The notes under the pieces: generated by a model | What the model saw: the letters and a program-made list of their open reading frames with translations, nothing else | Database searches by the model: none | Told to the model about the DNA's origin: nothing | Made by a program: the position numbers and the translations under genes | In this document: positions 34,633 to 43,201 of the stretch, piece after piece | How positions within the stretch are numbered: the first letter of the stretch is position 1 | Layout of the letters: each line of letters opens with the position of its first letter | Source: Phormidium tenue FACHB-1050 | GTDB lineage: Bacteria; Cyanobacteriota; Cyanobacteriia; Pseudanabaenales; Pseudanabaenaceae | Assembly (NCBI RefSeq): GCF_014696925.1 | Contig: NZ_JACJQY010000017.1 | Span: 1-64,000, forward strand | Direction: 5' to 3' | Length of the DNA: 64,000 bases

Positions 34633-35052
34633 ATGGCTCAGCTAACCATTGAAATTCCCGACGAATTAGCCCAAAGGCTAGCCCCATACAAAAATCAAAT
34701 CTCAGAAATTTTCGCTAATCTAGTCAATACATCATCACTCCTCGAAAAGTCCACAGAGAAACTTGATGTATCAGGCACTCCCTCACCCACAGAATTACCA
34801 ACTTATTTAGAGATTATTGATTTTTTAGTCAATCGCCCCACATCAGAACAGATTGCCAACTTCAAAGTTTCTGAGCGATCGCAAGCACGGTTGCGCGAAT
34901 TACTTCAAAAAAATCGTGATCTAAACCTTATTTCGTCAGAAGTAGCAGAACTAAATCTTTACGAGCAACTTGATAGCCTCATGACCATGATGAAAGTGAG
35001 AGCTTATGCTGCTATAAACTCCTCAAAGACTAGTAGCTCTAATCCAGAATGA
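34633..35052 (+). CDS. Small unknown protein, cyanobacterial type
   Basis: 139 residues. It starts AQLTIEIPDELAQRLAPYKN, a pattern seen in the N-terminal strand of RHH-like antitoxins. A helical C-terminal half (FKVSERSQARLRELLQKNRD) follows. No toxin-like gene follows directly, so an antitoxin role is only a possibility. It lies just after chlP and could be read from its own promoter. Confidence 0.7.
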   Translation: MAQLTIEIPDELAQRLAPYKNQISEIFANLVNTSSLLEKSTEKLDVSGTPSPTELPTYLEIIDFLVNRPTSEQIANFKVSERSQARLRELLQKNRDLNLISSEVAELNLYEQLDSLMTMMKVRAYAAINSSKTSSSNPE

Positions 35053-35278
35053 CTGTCTATATTTCCATACCTAGCAGACAGGTTATATTATCGGCTTTCG
35101 GCTTAATTGATTAGCCATAATCATGAGAAAATCAGGTTAAATCGTGAGGTGTGAATATGGAGCCAGCTTACATAATTGCGATCGCTGTTTTGTCACCTGC
35201 TGCATTGAGAGTGACAATTTGAATTTCAGAGAGATTTTAGGTTATTCTGAGTCTTAACTAACTGCTAGATTTTTACCT

Positions 35279-35512
35279 ATGAATATCAAGCTAGATTTGC
35301 CAAGTCCGTTAGAGTATGAGCTATCTATAGAAGCTTCAAGGCTTAATGTGTCTTTGTCGGATTATATTCTCAAGGTCTTGACGCTGAGACGAGATTGGCT
35401 GATTTTGGAGGAGATGGAAGATGCTGAAGATGTTGCCGATGCTGAAATGGCTTTACAGGAAGATGGATTTATCCCTTTGGCTGATGTTAAAAGGGAGTTA
35501 GGGCTTAGTTAG
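35279..35512 (+). CDS. Antitoxin of RelBE/ParDE-type pair
   Basis: 77 residues. N-terminal RHH-like segment (MNIKLDLPSPLEYELSIEAS), then an acidic helix and a tail IPLADVKRELGLS of the form common in RelB-type antitoxins. Its stop codon is followed without a gap by the toxin ATG, typical of a TA operon. The 226 bp upstream hold no gene. Confidence 0.8.
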   Translation: MNIKLDLPSPLEYELSIEASRLNVSLSDYILKVLTLRRDWLILEEMEDAEDVADAEMALQEDGFIPLADVKRELGLS

Positions 35513-35773
35513 ATGTCATACGAAATTGGCTTTAAGCCATCTGCTTTAAGAGAGATTCGTAAACTGGATGAGTCTACTCGACAAGGCATTATTTCGGAAA
35601 TCGAGTTACTTGCAGATAACCCTCGCCCAGATGGTTGTAAAAAGCTAAAAGGGGAAATCAATTTATACAGAATTCGCGTCCTTGGTAATTATCGTGTCGT
35701 TTACGAAATACAGGATCGTAAGTTGATAGTTACTGTGGTTAAAGTTGGTCATCGTCGAGATGTGTATCGCTAA
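35513..35773 (+). CDS. RelE/ParE-family toxin
   Basis: 86 residues. Typical small RelE/ParE fold signs: SYEIGFKPSALREIRKL, then LADNPRPDGCKKLKGEINLY, YRIRVLGNYRVVYEI and VVKVGHRRDVYR. RelE-type toxins cut mRNA on the ribosome, while ParE types act on gyrase; the family resemblance does not decide which. Paired with the antitoxin immediately upstream. Confidence 0.88.
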   Translation: MSYEIGFKPSALREIRKLDESTRQGIISEIELLADNPRPDGCKKLKGEINLYRIRVLGNYRVVYEIQDRKLIVTVVKVGHRRDVYR

Positions 35774-35978
35774 GTTGTTGCATTTTAAGATTATTCAAAA
35801 GCAGCGACTTAGCAATATTAGCGTTTTTACTTTTTGTTTGAAGATGGGCGATCGCTAGTTTATTTTTCATCAAATTACAGGTTATCCAGACTATCCCTGC
35901 TTTAATTTACGCAAATCATGACACAACCTAATAATTTCGTGAGATAATAGCAAATAGTTTAGTATTTCGTCTTTTTCA

Positions 35979-37115
35979 ATGTCTGAACAAGTCAAGCCAA
36001 TTCAAAAGATTCTTTTTGGTAGCCCTGGTACTGGTAAAAGCTATCAAGTCCGTGAAATAGCTAAGAATGAATTGCTTATTCCGTTCGATGAAGATACGAA
36101 AACGCTGAGAAATACAATTAAGACTGTATTTCACCCAGAGTATACCTATGCGGATTTTATGGGGAAGTTGTTGCCGTTAACTCAAAGTGGCTCAATTATC
36201 TACAAGTTTTATTCAGGGCATTTTCTTCGCATTTTGGGAATGGCTTATAAGGCGTTAATCGATGGTAGTAATGAAAATTTCTTGTTGGTAATTGATGAGT
36301 TGAATCGGGGGAATGCTGCTGCTATTTTTGGAACTGTATTTCAATTGCTTGATCGCGAAAGTGATGGATGGTCGAGCTATGAAGTAGATATTTCGGATAT
36401 GGAATTATTTGGGTTACTTAAAGAAATGCATTTCAACCCAGTTATTCAAGACGAAAATTTTTTAATCAAGCCTAATCTTACAAAAAGCAATACTAGTACT
36501 TTAGAAGATTTTTTTGAAAATCAGGCTGCAGATGCGTTAAAAAGGGAAAAATTTTATGGAGCCAGAGTCTTTAATCTTCTAAAGAATCGCCGAATTAATA
36601 TCCCAAGTAACTTATCTATCATTGCCACAATTAACACATCAGATGAATCAATTTATTATCTTGATAGTGCTTTTAAGAGGCGATGGGATTGGGAATATAT
36701 TAATTTATATTCAGGGAAATCGGGATTCAAAGTTATTCATCCTGATTTTGAATCAGTTTATTTGACAATTAACGATCAGCAAAAAGTGAAATGGGCATAC
36801 TATATTATTGGTATTAATGAGTTTATAAAATCTAATTATCAATCGATTAGAAGAATTGAAGATAAGCAAATTGGTTGGTGGTTTATTAAACCTGAAGATG
36901 GGAAAGTAGAAATCCAACAAGTCAGAGATAAGTTAATGTTTTATCTTTGGGATAGTGTATTTGCAAGAGATAAAAAACCTCTGGAAAGTCTTTTGTCTAC
37001 TGAGAGTAAATCGATCAAATTAACTCAATATTCAGATTTTTTAGATTTAATAGATGATTTTATGGAAAAAATCTATAAAATTGGATATGCTAATTATATA
37101 GATGATTATTTCTGA
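35979..37115 (+). CDS. McrB-type AAA+ restriction NTPase
   Basis: 378 residues. Walker A FGSPGTGKS (~13-21), Walker B LLVIDELNRGNAAAIFG (~102-118; the ELNRGN signature is specific to McrB-like NTPases) and sensor/arginine-finger stretch IATINTSDESIYYLDSAFKR. McrB normally hydrolyses GTP and powers DNA translocation for its nuclease partner. It has no N-terminal DNA-recognition domain (it starts directly at the NTPase), so recognition must lie in the partner or in an insert (for example ~140-200). AT-rich and coupled to the next gene (18 bp). Confidence 0.88.
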   Translation: MSEQVKPIQKILFGSPGTGKSYQVREIAKNELLIPFDEDTKTLRNTIKTVFHPEYTYADFMGKLLPLTQSGSIIYKFYSGHFLRILGMAYKALIDGSNENFLLVIDELNRGNAAAIFGTVFQLLDRESDGWSSYEVDISDMELFGLLKEMHFNPVIQDENFLIKPNLTKSNTSTLEDFFENQAADALKREKFYGARVFNLLKNRRINIPSNLSIIATINTSDESIYYLDSAFKRRWDWEYINLYSGKSGFKVIHPDFESVYLTINDQQKVKWAYYIIGINEFIKSNYQSIRRIEDKQIGWWFIKPEDGKVEIQQVRDKLMFYLWDSVFARDKKPLESLLSTESKSIKLTQYSDFLDLIDDFMEKIYKIGYANYIDDYF

Positions 37116-37133
37116 TGTAATTTCTTAATCATT

Positions 37134-38984
37134 ATGATTGATTTTAAATCCATAAAACTTACTGCAATCAATAAATATTCTTTTGTTGGTATTGAAAAAA
37201 AAGAAGGAATACTTTGCTTTTATTTGCCTAAAGGTTTTAGTGAAAATATTGATGAATTAAGTGGATTTAGCAAGAAACGTGATCTCTTTTTTTTATTCTA
37301 TAAAATTTTCGATGTGTTCAGAAAAATCTGTGCGGAGAAAGGATATTTAGACAAAGTTGATGAATTTGCTAAAAAAGATCGTGATGGGGTAATCAAATCT
37401 ATTAGAGGTTCTGGAACTGAAGATGATGGTGATGACTCAGAAAATATTTTTTACTCTAAGTTAGATATTATCGGCAGTTTGTTAGATGTATATGACGAAC
37501 CTAAAATTTTGTCTCTTGCTTATCGATTAGGAAGAAGTGACAAATTTGATGTTAGTCAGATTCATAAGTATTTACATCAAGCTGTATATCTACCAAATAA
37601 TGCTGCTTATGTCGATCAAATGCTTTTGCCTAAAAAGGTATTGCAATTTGAATCAACAGATATTGTCTCAATTTATTGCTATCTATTTTGTGAAGTTAAG
37701 CAACAACTTAAAGAAAGTGTAAGTACAGAGATTACATCATTATCTGAGAGATTTCGTGAAAAATATTTAAGAAGTAGTGATAGTCTTTTTGAAGAACAGA
37801 GCTATGAACATGTCTTAGATATTCTTAAAGATGCTTTAGAAACTATCAATCATAATACTCCAATTAAAGATGCTGACTATTGGGAGTATTACGAAGCTAT
37901 TGAATTATTTCTATATGGCGATCTAAACAAGGAAGAAGATGGTGAGATATGGGGAGTTTCAAATTTTCATAGTGTTTGGGAATCAATGTGCTTGATATAC
38001 ATTGCTCAAAACACGGATTCATCAGATGTTTTACATTTAGATTGTAAATATGTAAGTAATATCATAGTAGAAATAATTCAGGCATCTACTAAAAACATAA
38101 TCTTACACAACACATTTAAGGTTAATGATAGTTTTTTAAATCCCGATGCAGTTATTTTTTCATCTGTTATCAATCAAATAAGAGTTGATAAAATCGACTA
38201 TAAAATAAATAGTTCCTCATGGGATGACTATGGTTACAAAACTTCTATTGAGGGAGATATAGCCTGTAACATCGCCTATATTGGACAACCTACTGGTATT
38301 TATAGTATTGAGAAGTTAAGAGAATTTTATCCGTTTGATGAGAGAAGGCAAACAATAAGAATTAACAGACGATTGCCTTTAAACTTTTACTCTTTCTGGC
38401 ATATCACTAATGATATCAGTAATTATGATCTTGTAAAAATGCATAACTTTAATCATTTATTCTATATAGCTTTAGAAAAACATATTAGTATATGGGATGA
38501 TTTCGTTCAAGAAATTCTTCAGCCCTTAAATATCTCTTGCGATGACTATTCTTCCTACTTTCATAAAAGTTTTGAATGTAATGTTTTTACTGATTCATTT
38601 TTCCGAAACTTGACTCCCCAAGAGTTAAAAGAAAAATTTACTAGCTTTATAAAGCTAATATCCAATCGTTTCAACAGCATGTTTAATTTTGACATTATTG
38701 ACATTAAATATATGAATTCAGATTACTTCAAAGATTCTACTAAAATTGAAGAAATTAAAAGTAGAAGCGTTCGCAAACAATTTGTTTATGAATACTTGCT
38801 TCAGAAATATTTAGACCAAAGAAAAGATAAATTTAGTGATTTGCCTATTCGCAGTAGTTTCTGGTTGCCCAGCTACCGACCCGATGATCCTAACTTAATA
38901 GAAGAGGGAGAAACCTTTATGGACGGCTATATTCAACTAAAAAATATTAACTTTGCAGTATTAGCCGAGAATTACATAGCATAA
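37134..38984 (+). CDS. Restriction nuclease partner, McrC/LlaJI-like
   Basis: 616 residues, AT-rich. The C-terminal half contains VWESMCLIYIAQ, then FLNPDAVIFSS and, ~14 residues later, VDKIDYKIN: the spacing of a PD-(D/E)XK nuclease core as in LlaJI- and McrC-type proteins. The N-terminal ~250 residues are helical and not recognised. No DNA methyltransferase is adjacent, so a modification-dependent (type IV) system or an incomplete one is more likely than a LlaJI-type R-M set. Family placement is by motif only. Confidence 0.72.
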   Translation: MIDFKSIKLTAINKYSFVGIEKKEGILCFYLPKGFSENIDELSGFSKKRDLFFLFYKIFDVFRKICAEKGYLDKVDEFAKKDRDGVIKSIRGSGTEDDGDDSENIFYSKLDIIGSLLDVYDEPKILSLAYRLGRSDKFDVSQIHKYLHQAVYLPNNAAYVDQMLLPKKVLQFESTDIVSIYCYLFCEVKQQLKESVSTEITSLSERFREKYLRSSDSLFEEQSYEHVLDILKDALETINHNTPIKDADYWEYYEAIELFLYGDLNKEEDGEIWGVSNFHSVWESMCLIYIAQNTDSSDVLHLDCKYVSNIIVEIIQASTKNIILHNTFKVNDSFLNPDAVIFSSVINQIRVDKIDYKINSSSWDDYGYKTSIEGDIACNIAYIGQPTGIYSIEKLREFYPFDERRQTIRINRRLPLNFYSFWHITNDISNYDLVKMHNFNHLFYIALEKHISIWDDFVQEILQPLNISCDDYSSYFHKSFECNVFTDSFFRNLTPQELKEKFTSFIKLISNRFNSMFNFDIIDIKYMNSDYFKDSTKIEEIKSRSVRKQFVYEYLLQKYLDQRKDKFSDLPIRSSFWLPSYRPDDPNLIEEGETFMDGYIQLKNINFAVLAENYIA

Positions 38985-39159
38985 ACTTTTCGTTGATATA
39001 TTCTGGGTAGAAGACATTGTTTGAGCGATCGCATTGTAGATTCACTGACAGGCGATTGGTATGAGCGATAATCAATTAAAATCGCATTAGGTTTAGTAAA
39101 TTATGGAACCTGATTAAAAATTTATCTCTTTCATAAAAATGCAAATAACATAAATCATC

Positions 39160-39387
39160 ATGACTCTTAAAGAACTAATCTACGCCGAAATCAACAAAAT
39201 CGAAGAAGATAACCTTGATGAGCTATACCAATTTGTCAAGCAATTTGCAAATACCAAATCCGCAGCCAAACCCAAAACAGGCATCTTAAACAAACTCAAA
39301 CGCATTAAAATTCAAGCCCCAGTTGACTTTGCCACTAACGTTGACCTGTACATGAGTGGAGAAAAGAACCTTGACAATATTCATTGA
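39160..39387 (+). CDS. Antitoxin of VapBC-type pair
   Basis: 75 residues; a short helical N-terminus (TLKELIYAEINKIEEDNLDE) common in cyanobacterial antitoxins adjacent to PIN toxins. It overlaps the PIN gene start. No DNA-binding motif is certain. Confidence 0.7.
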   Translation: MTLKELIYAEINKIEEDNLDELYQFVKQFANTKSAAKPKTGILNKLKRIKIQAPVDFATNVDLYMSGEKNLDNIH

Positions 39388-39763
39388 TACTTCATTCATC
39401 ATTGCCCTCATCAACGAACGCGATCAATATCACACCCAAGCCCTAGATTTAAGCGATCTCTACATTGAGCAACCTGTAGCCATCACCGATGCAGTCCTTC
39501 TCGAAATCGCCAACTCCCTAGCCCGTAGATATAAAAATGAAGCAATAGAAGTAATCGAACAATTTCTTGATTCAGAAGATGTAGAAGTTATCCGCCTCAC
39601 CCCTGAAATATTTGACCGTGCCTTTGAGCTATACAAAACCCGCCCAGATAAAGAATGGGGTTTAGTAGATTGCGTCTCATTTATCATCATGCAAGATCGT
39701 CATATTCAAGAAGTTCTCACCTTCGATCAACATTTTGCCCAAGCAGGATTCCGAATCCTTTGA
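39356..39763 (+). CDS. PIN-domain toxin (VapC-like)
   Basis: 135 residues from GTG at 39356; a TTG at 39371 giving MTIFIDTSF is an alternative. The PIN ribonuclease acidic residues are in IFIDTSFIIAL (Asp), DAVLLEIANSL (Glu), GLVDCVSFIIM (Asp) and a final LTFDQHF (Asp). VapC-type toxins cleave specific RNAs, often tRNA. Overlaps the antitoxin gene by 32 bp. Confidence 0.88.
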   Translation: MEKRTLTIFIDTSFIIALINERDQYHTQALDLSDLYIEQPVAITDAVLLEIANSLARRYKNEAIEVIEQFLDSEDVEVIRLTPEIFDRAFELYKTRPDKEWGLVDCVSFIIMQDRHIQEVLTFDQHFAQAGFRIL

Positions 39764-39874
39764 AGCGATCGCATTGTAGCTGTGCTGATAGGCGAATTGC
39801 TGGGCGCAAAAAAAATGGGGATGTAAGCAGCCATAATGCTGTATACAAAGGGGCTTAATGCTCGCTATACATGG

Positions 39875-39981
39875 TTATACCAAAATAGAAAATGCATACG
39901 TTGTTTTCTGTTGGGCAAACCCCTGCTGGGTTTGTTTTTTAATTTACGAAAGTGTTCTCCCACCTTTGTAAATTGGTATTA
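39875..39981. repeat. TWA-type MITE, copy E
   Basis: TTA-TACCAA at the left, TTGGTA-TTA at the right, with CCCCTGCTGGGTTTG core. Intact in size; more diverged in the internal hairpin than copies C and D. Confidence 0.75.
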
Positions 39982-40001
39982 ATGTTTACTAAAGTTGACA
40001 T

Positions 40002-40520
40002 ATGTCCATGCAAACACTTTTTGAGAGTGTCGATCGTTTCCCAGACTCCAAGATAGGTGCAAAGCTAGATGCAGATGTAAATACCTATCTGAAATTCGTG
40101 ATCGATCCCCAAACAATTGGCTTACTTGAGAGTGAATTCACCCAAGAAGTTTTAACGATTAAAGCTTCTCACATTATCCCTGTGCCAAATAAACCGTCTT
40201 GTATCTTAGGGATATTAAGCCGTCGTCGCCGTGTGTATTGGGCGATCGATTTAGCGATGTTATTGGGATTGCAACCGCTCGATCAAAATATTAGACTTTA
40301 TGAAGTAATTCTGATATCTGCACAGGAACTATCTCTCGCCTTAGTTGTGCCTAAAATCTGGGGTGTTGTAGATATTCATAGCAATCACCTTGAGCAAAAT
40401 ATTAATTCTGTCCCTGCAACACTTAGACCATATTTTAAAGGTTACATTAATGAAAAAGAAGAAATTTCTTATCTATTGAAAGCCGAAAGTATTATGAGAT
40501 CAACAATTCTACATTCTTAA
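40002..40520 (+). CDS. CheW-like signalling protein
   Basis: 172 residues with a CheW/PilI-type layout: YLKFVIDPQTIGLLESEFT, then VLTIKASHIIPVPNKPSCIL GILSRRR-like middle and a late IWGVVDIHS strand. CheW-like proteins couple receptors to a CheA-type kinase, in cyanobacteria often for type IV pilus motility. No CheA, CheY or MCP gene lies nearby, so it is an orphan here. Start may be Met1 or Met3. Confidence 0.78.
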   Translation: MSMQTLFESVDRFPDSKIGAKLDADVNTYLKFVIDPQTIGLLESEFTQEVLTIKASHIIPVPNKPSCILGILSRRRRVYWAIDLAMLLGLQPLDQNIRLYEVILISAQELSLALVVPKIWGVVDIHSNHLEQNINSVPATLRPYFKGYINEKEEISYLLKAESIMRSTILHS

Positions 40521-40522
40521 AT

Positions 40523-40565
40523 GGTTTGTGGAAAATTAGCCCTTCGGGCTAATTTTCCACAAACC
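40523..40565. repeat. TTTGTGGAA-type palindrome
   Basis: Perfect 43-bp palindrome: outer GGTTTGTGGAA, inner AATTAGCCC, TTC loop. Same outer arm as in the MITEs at 6316 and 20190; follows the CheW-like gene's stop. Confidence 0.75.
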
Positions 40566-40625
40566 CAGAAATGATTTGGAGTGTTTGAGAAATCTCTTAA
40601 TTTAGCGTAAATTTCTGCTCTTCCC

Positions 40626-40696
40626 CCCCTTAATCCCCCCTTGCAAAGGGGGAAACTCAGATTCTCCCGCTTTGCAAGGGGGAGTTAGAGGGGGTC
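40626..40696. repeat. CCCCCTT/AAGGGGG inverted repeat
   Basis: CCCCCTTAATCCCCCCTTGC facing TTTGCAAGGGGGAGTTAGAG, with a second AAAGGGGGAA inside. A common type of short extragenic repeat in cyanobacteria. Confidence 0.7.
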
Positions 40697-40742
40697 AAAG
40701 CTTCTCAAACACGCTCTGATATATTGATATTCAGTCAATCCC

Positions 40743-41750
40743 ATGGAATCTTGCCGTAACGTATTACTTGAATTTGTCTATAGAGAAGCCAATACCCAAA
40801 TTCAGGGTTTAGGTAGTGGGATTAGGCATAAATTTAATATTGACGAGGTAATTGCCTTCGCCTTAAATCGGTTACCGCCGATGTTTGCCTCTACAGATGT
40901 TGGTTTGCAGATAAAGAGACAGGAATGTATGGCTCTGCAAGCTGATATTACTAAGGTAACTCGTCAAGCATTGTTAGGAGTGCGTCGCGATCCGTTACGA
41001 GAGCCTCAACCACTGGAAGATGTGGAGTTGGCTAATGCTCCCTATGCTTTGTTAGAAGCTCAAGATAGCCTCGGTTGGAAGAATCTTATGTGGTGCGATT
41101 TGCCCAAGGCTTTAGAAGAAAATCTAGAAAGTGCGATCGCTAGATATAATTCTGGCAACCTATCGCCGCGTGTCAGTAAATATGGAGCTTTGGGAAGAAG
41201 AACAGTTAACACTCAAATGTATCTAGGGAAGTCTACGCCAAAATATAGTGTTGCCCATGAATCTAAGCAAAAAGAATATGAAATTTATCTCCTCGAATCC
41301 AGATATCTTATTCATTCTCTGGAGCGATTGATCATTAGAATGGCGCAAAACCGAGCGCAAAGTTTTCCCCAATCTGATCTGCGGTTTATTCGTCTCGAAG
41401 ATGTGTTGAGCAAAACATTAAATCAGCTACCACCACTGTATGCCACATCCGCAAAGGGGCTTGCTCATTTGCGGCATTACGCTCAAATGAATATTGGTTC
41501 AGAAGTGGCGATTATGGTGCATGAGGCGATGTTAGAAGTTCGCAATGCGAGTTATCAAAGAATTGATCCTTTGATGTTCTCTAAAATTCGTTATGAAAGA
41601 GAGCAGTCTCTGGCTAAAGTTAGTAAATTACTGCTTAATCAGCAAGTAAAGTGGCAAAATCTCAGTAAAGCCATCTCAAAATCGCTAGAGCTTGCAAAAT
41701 CTGGAAGAGTTTGTTGGGAGCGATCGCCTCATGGTGCGCTTAAACAATAA
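40743..41750 (+). CDS. Protein with two ComFB domains
   Basis: 335 residues with two copies of a ComFB-like domain. First: FNIDEVIAFALNRLPPMFAS (residues ~25-110). Second: LRFIRLEDVLSKTLNQLPPL (~215-300). A ~100-residue linker lies between. ComFB-type proteins have recently been described as cyclic dinucleotide receptors tied to motility and competence; whether both domains here bind a ligand is not visible. It lies 220 bp after the CheW-like gene, same strand, and the two may act in one motility pathway (inference). Confidence 0.82.
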   Translation: MESCRNVLLEFVYREANTQIQGLGSGIRHKFNIDEVIAFALNRLPPMFASTDVGLQIKRQECMALQADITKVTRQALLGVRRDPLREPQPLEDVELANAPYALLEAQDSLGWKNLMWCDLPKALEENLESAIARYNSGNLSPRVSKYGALGRRTVNTQMYLGKSTPKYSVAHESKQKEYEIYLLESRYLIHSLERLIIRMAQNRAQSFPQSDLRFIRLEDVLSKTLNQLPPLYATSAKGLAHLRHYAQMNIGSEVAIMVHEAMLEVRNASYQRIDPLMFSKIRYEREQSLAKVSKLLLNQQVKWQNLSKAISKSLELAKSGRVCWERSPHGALKQ

Positions 41751-41778
41751 AGGTGGTGCTTTGCACCACCTTTATTGT
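41744..41778. terminator. Palindrome over the double-ComFB stop codon
   Basis: ACAATAAAGGTGGTGC arms, TTT loop. Contains the TAA stop of the ComFB gene. A truncated TWA-type MITE copy (about 41787-41847) follows. Confidence 0.7.
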
Positions 41779-41786
41779 GTTGAATA

Positions 41787-41847
41787 TTAATTTCCAAAAG
41801 TGTAGCCACACTTTTGGAAATTAAAACCCAAACCCATTTAGGGCTTA
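41787..41847. repeat. TWA-type MITE, truncated copy G
   Basis: Keeps the CCAAAAGTGTAGCCACACTTTTGG hairpin-type half and AACCCATTTAGGGCTT core but lacks a recognisable TACCAA end on the right. Confidence 0.55.
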
Positions 41848-41863
41848 TGCCAAAGCATATTGT

Positions 41864-42235
41864 TTAGGCATCGTAGACAATTTCAACTACTTCTAGTTCT
41901 TGTTTTGTGCCAACAAAGGGATTGTCCTCAGTTAGAAACAACATACAGTGACATTCTTTGCGCTCGCGCATCGGTACACAAGGACAGTTCCAGTAGGTGT
42001 CTTTGACTTCAGCTTCCTTGTCTTCATAATAGCGACAGGGACAGAGGGGAGAGCCTAACTCTTCCTTATGCTTAGCTAAGCCTTCAATAACGGCGTTAGT
42101 AACGCTAGGATCAACACAAAAAAATGTGCCTGTATTTTTTGCGTATTTTTCGGAAAACTTTCGCATTGCCTCAAAACTTTTAGAGGAAGCTTTATTTTTC
42201 CCACGATCGGACTCTGACTCTGGGTTAAGGGACAT
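41864..42235 (-). CDS. ftrC: Ferredoxin-thioredoxin reductase, catalytic subunit
   Basis: 123 residues. With FtrV it moves electrons from ferredoxin to thioredoxins in light regulation. The [4Fe-4S] and redox cysteines are in TFFCVDP, SPLCPCRYYED, YWNCPCVPMRE and ECHCMLF, the family set. Slightly long N-terminus (~25 residues, Ser/Glu-rich). FtrV is not in the window. ATG start. Confidence 0.95.
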   Translation of the reverse strand: MSLNPESESDRGKNKASSKSFEAMRKFSEKYAKNTGTFFCVDPSVTNAVIEGLAKHKEELGSPLCPCRYYEDKEAEVKDTYWNCPCVPMRERKECHCMLFLTEDNPFVGTKQELEVVEIVYDA

Positions 42236-42310
42236 AAGCTAACAAGATTGCCAAGAAACTATTAGTTACTACCTATAGCATGAAACCGCTACACAGCCTG
42301 AACTAAAACC

Positions 42311-42351
42311 CAAGAGAGAGTTACGGCGCAAAGCGCCGTAACTCTCTCTTG
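42311..42351. repeat. Variable-stem palindrome, half-worn
   Basis: Inner GGCGC/GCGCC and middle CAAGAGAGAGTTAC are fully paired, while the outer AAAACCC lost its partner on the right. An AAA loop. Upstream region of the gene at 42465. Confidence 0.75.
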
Positions 42352-42464
42352 ATTAGCTATAGCCATAATTCATTTTGTTGCTTTTCGGCACAATAAACAA
42401 GAATTTTTGCTAAGGTATAAGCAGAAAAATTAAAGCCTTTCAGTAATGCCGTATAGGTGAGTGT

Positions 42465-43130
42465 ATGGCGAGAAGAGTTAACTCTTGTGTATGTATTGGT
42501 ATGACGATCGCAGCAACATTCTTCAGTGCGATCGCCTATACTCCTGCGGTGCGATCAGATGATTCAGCTAATGCTAATGAAAAGTTAGGCACAGTAAGAA
42601 CTTTGCCCAGTCTCCAAACGAGAGCGCGTCCACCTTTACAGCCTGATACTTTACATGTAGGCATGTTAGAGACGCAGTTTCTTAAATATGCTCAGGATAA
42701 TAATTGGGCGGCAATCGCGACGATTCATCGGGATGACTATACCGTTCACAAGTTGCAACCAGGAGGCGAGGGCTTATATGCCTTGCCTGATCGCAAACTC
42801 GTTTATGTCAGAGGCTTTACGGCAAATATTTATTTTGAGCGCGATCGCTTGGTGGGGATTAGATTAACTCCCGATAATCGCGATCGCCCTCTGACGACAT
42901 CAGAGTTGTTAAATTTAGTTAGGGCTTGGTTTCCTGATGATGTATTGAGTGTCATCTATCAAGTCGCGCCATCCGATCCGCGCAAGAGTATAGTCGAAAC
43001 GCTAATTGGTACAATACCAAGAGCTTTTGAACAGGATCTGGGGAAAGTCAGCTTGCCTTTTTGTCGAGCGATCGTTTTTCCCTCACCTGTTCCTGTAAAT
43101 ACCCTATCGACCTGTAACCTGAATATATAG
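42465..43130 (+). CDS. Exported protein of unknown function
   Basis: 221 residues with a signal peptide (hydrophobic stretch ~8-28, TIAATFFSAIAYTPAV). The mature part has no recognised domain. Mixed alpha/beta composition with VIYQVAPSDPRKSIVETLIG and two late Cys (FCRAIVF, STCNLNI) that could form a disulphide. Lies 71 bp before trpS, same strand. Confidence 0.7.
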   Translation: MARRVNSCVCIGMTIAATFFSAIAYTPAVRSDDSANANEKLGTVRTLPSLQTRARPPLQPDTLHVGMLETQFLKYAQDNNWAAIATIHRDDYTVHKLQPGGEGLYALPDRKLVYVRGFTANIYFERDRLVGIRLTPDNRDRPLTTSELLNLVRAWFPDDVLSVIYQVAPSDPRKSIVETLIGTIPRAFEQDLGKVSLPFCRAIVFPSPVPVNTLSTCNLNI

Positions 43131-43201
43131 AAATCTCTCTATATATAACAGACAAGGGACTTAAGCCCCTTGTTGCTAAATTTATTGATAAATCACTTTC
43201 C

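Noticed and set aside
35158-35223. 21-codon frame starting MEPAYIIAIA
   Set aside because: Too short, no ribosome-binding site and no continuation; probably chance or a worn remnant.
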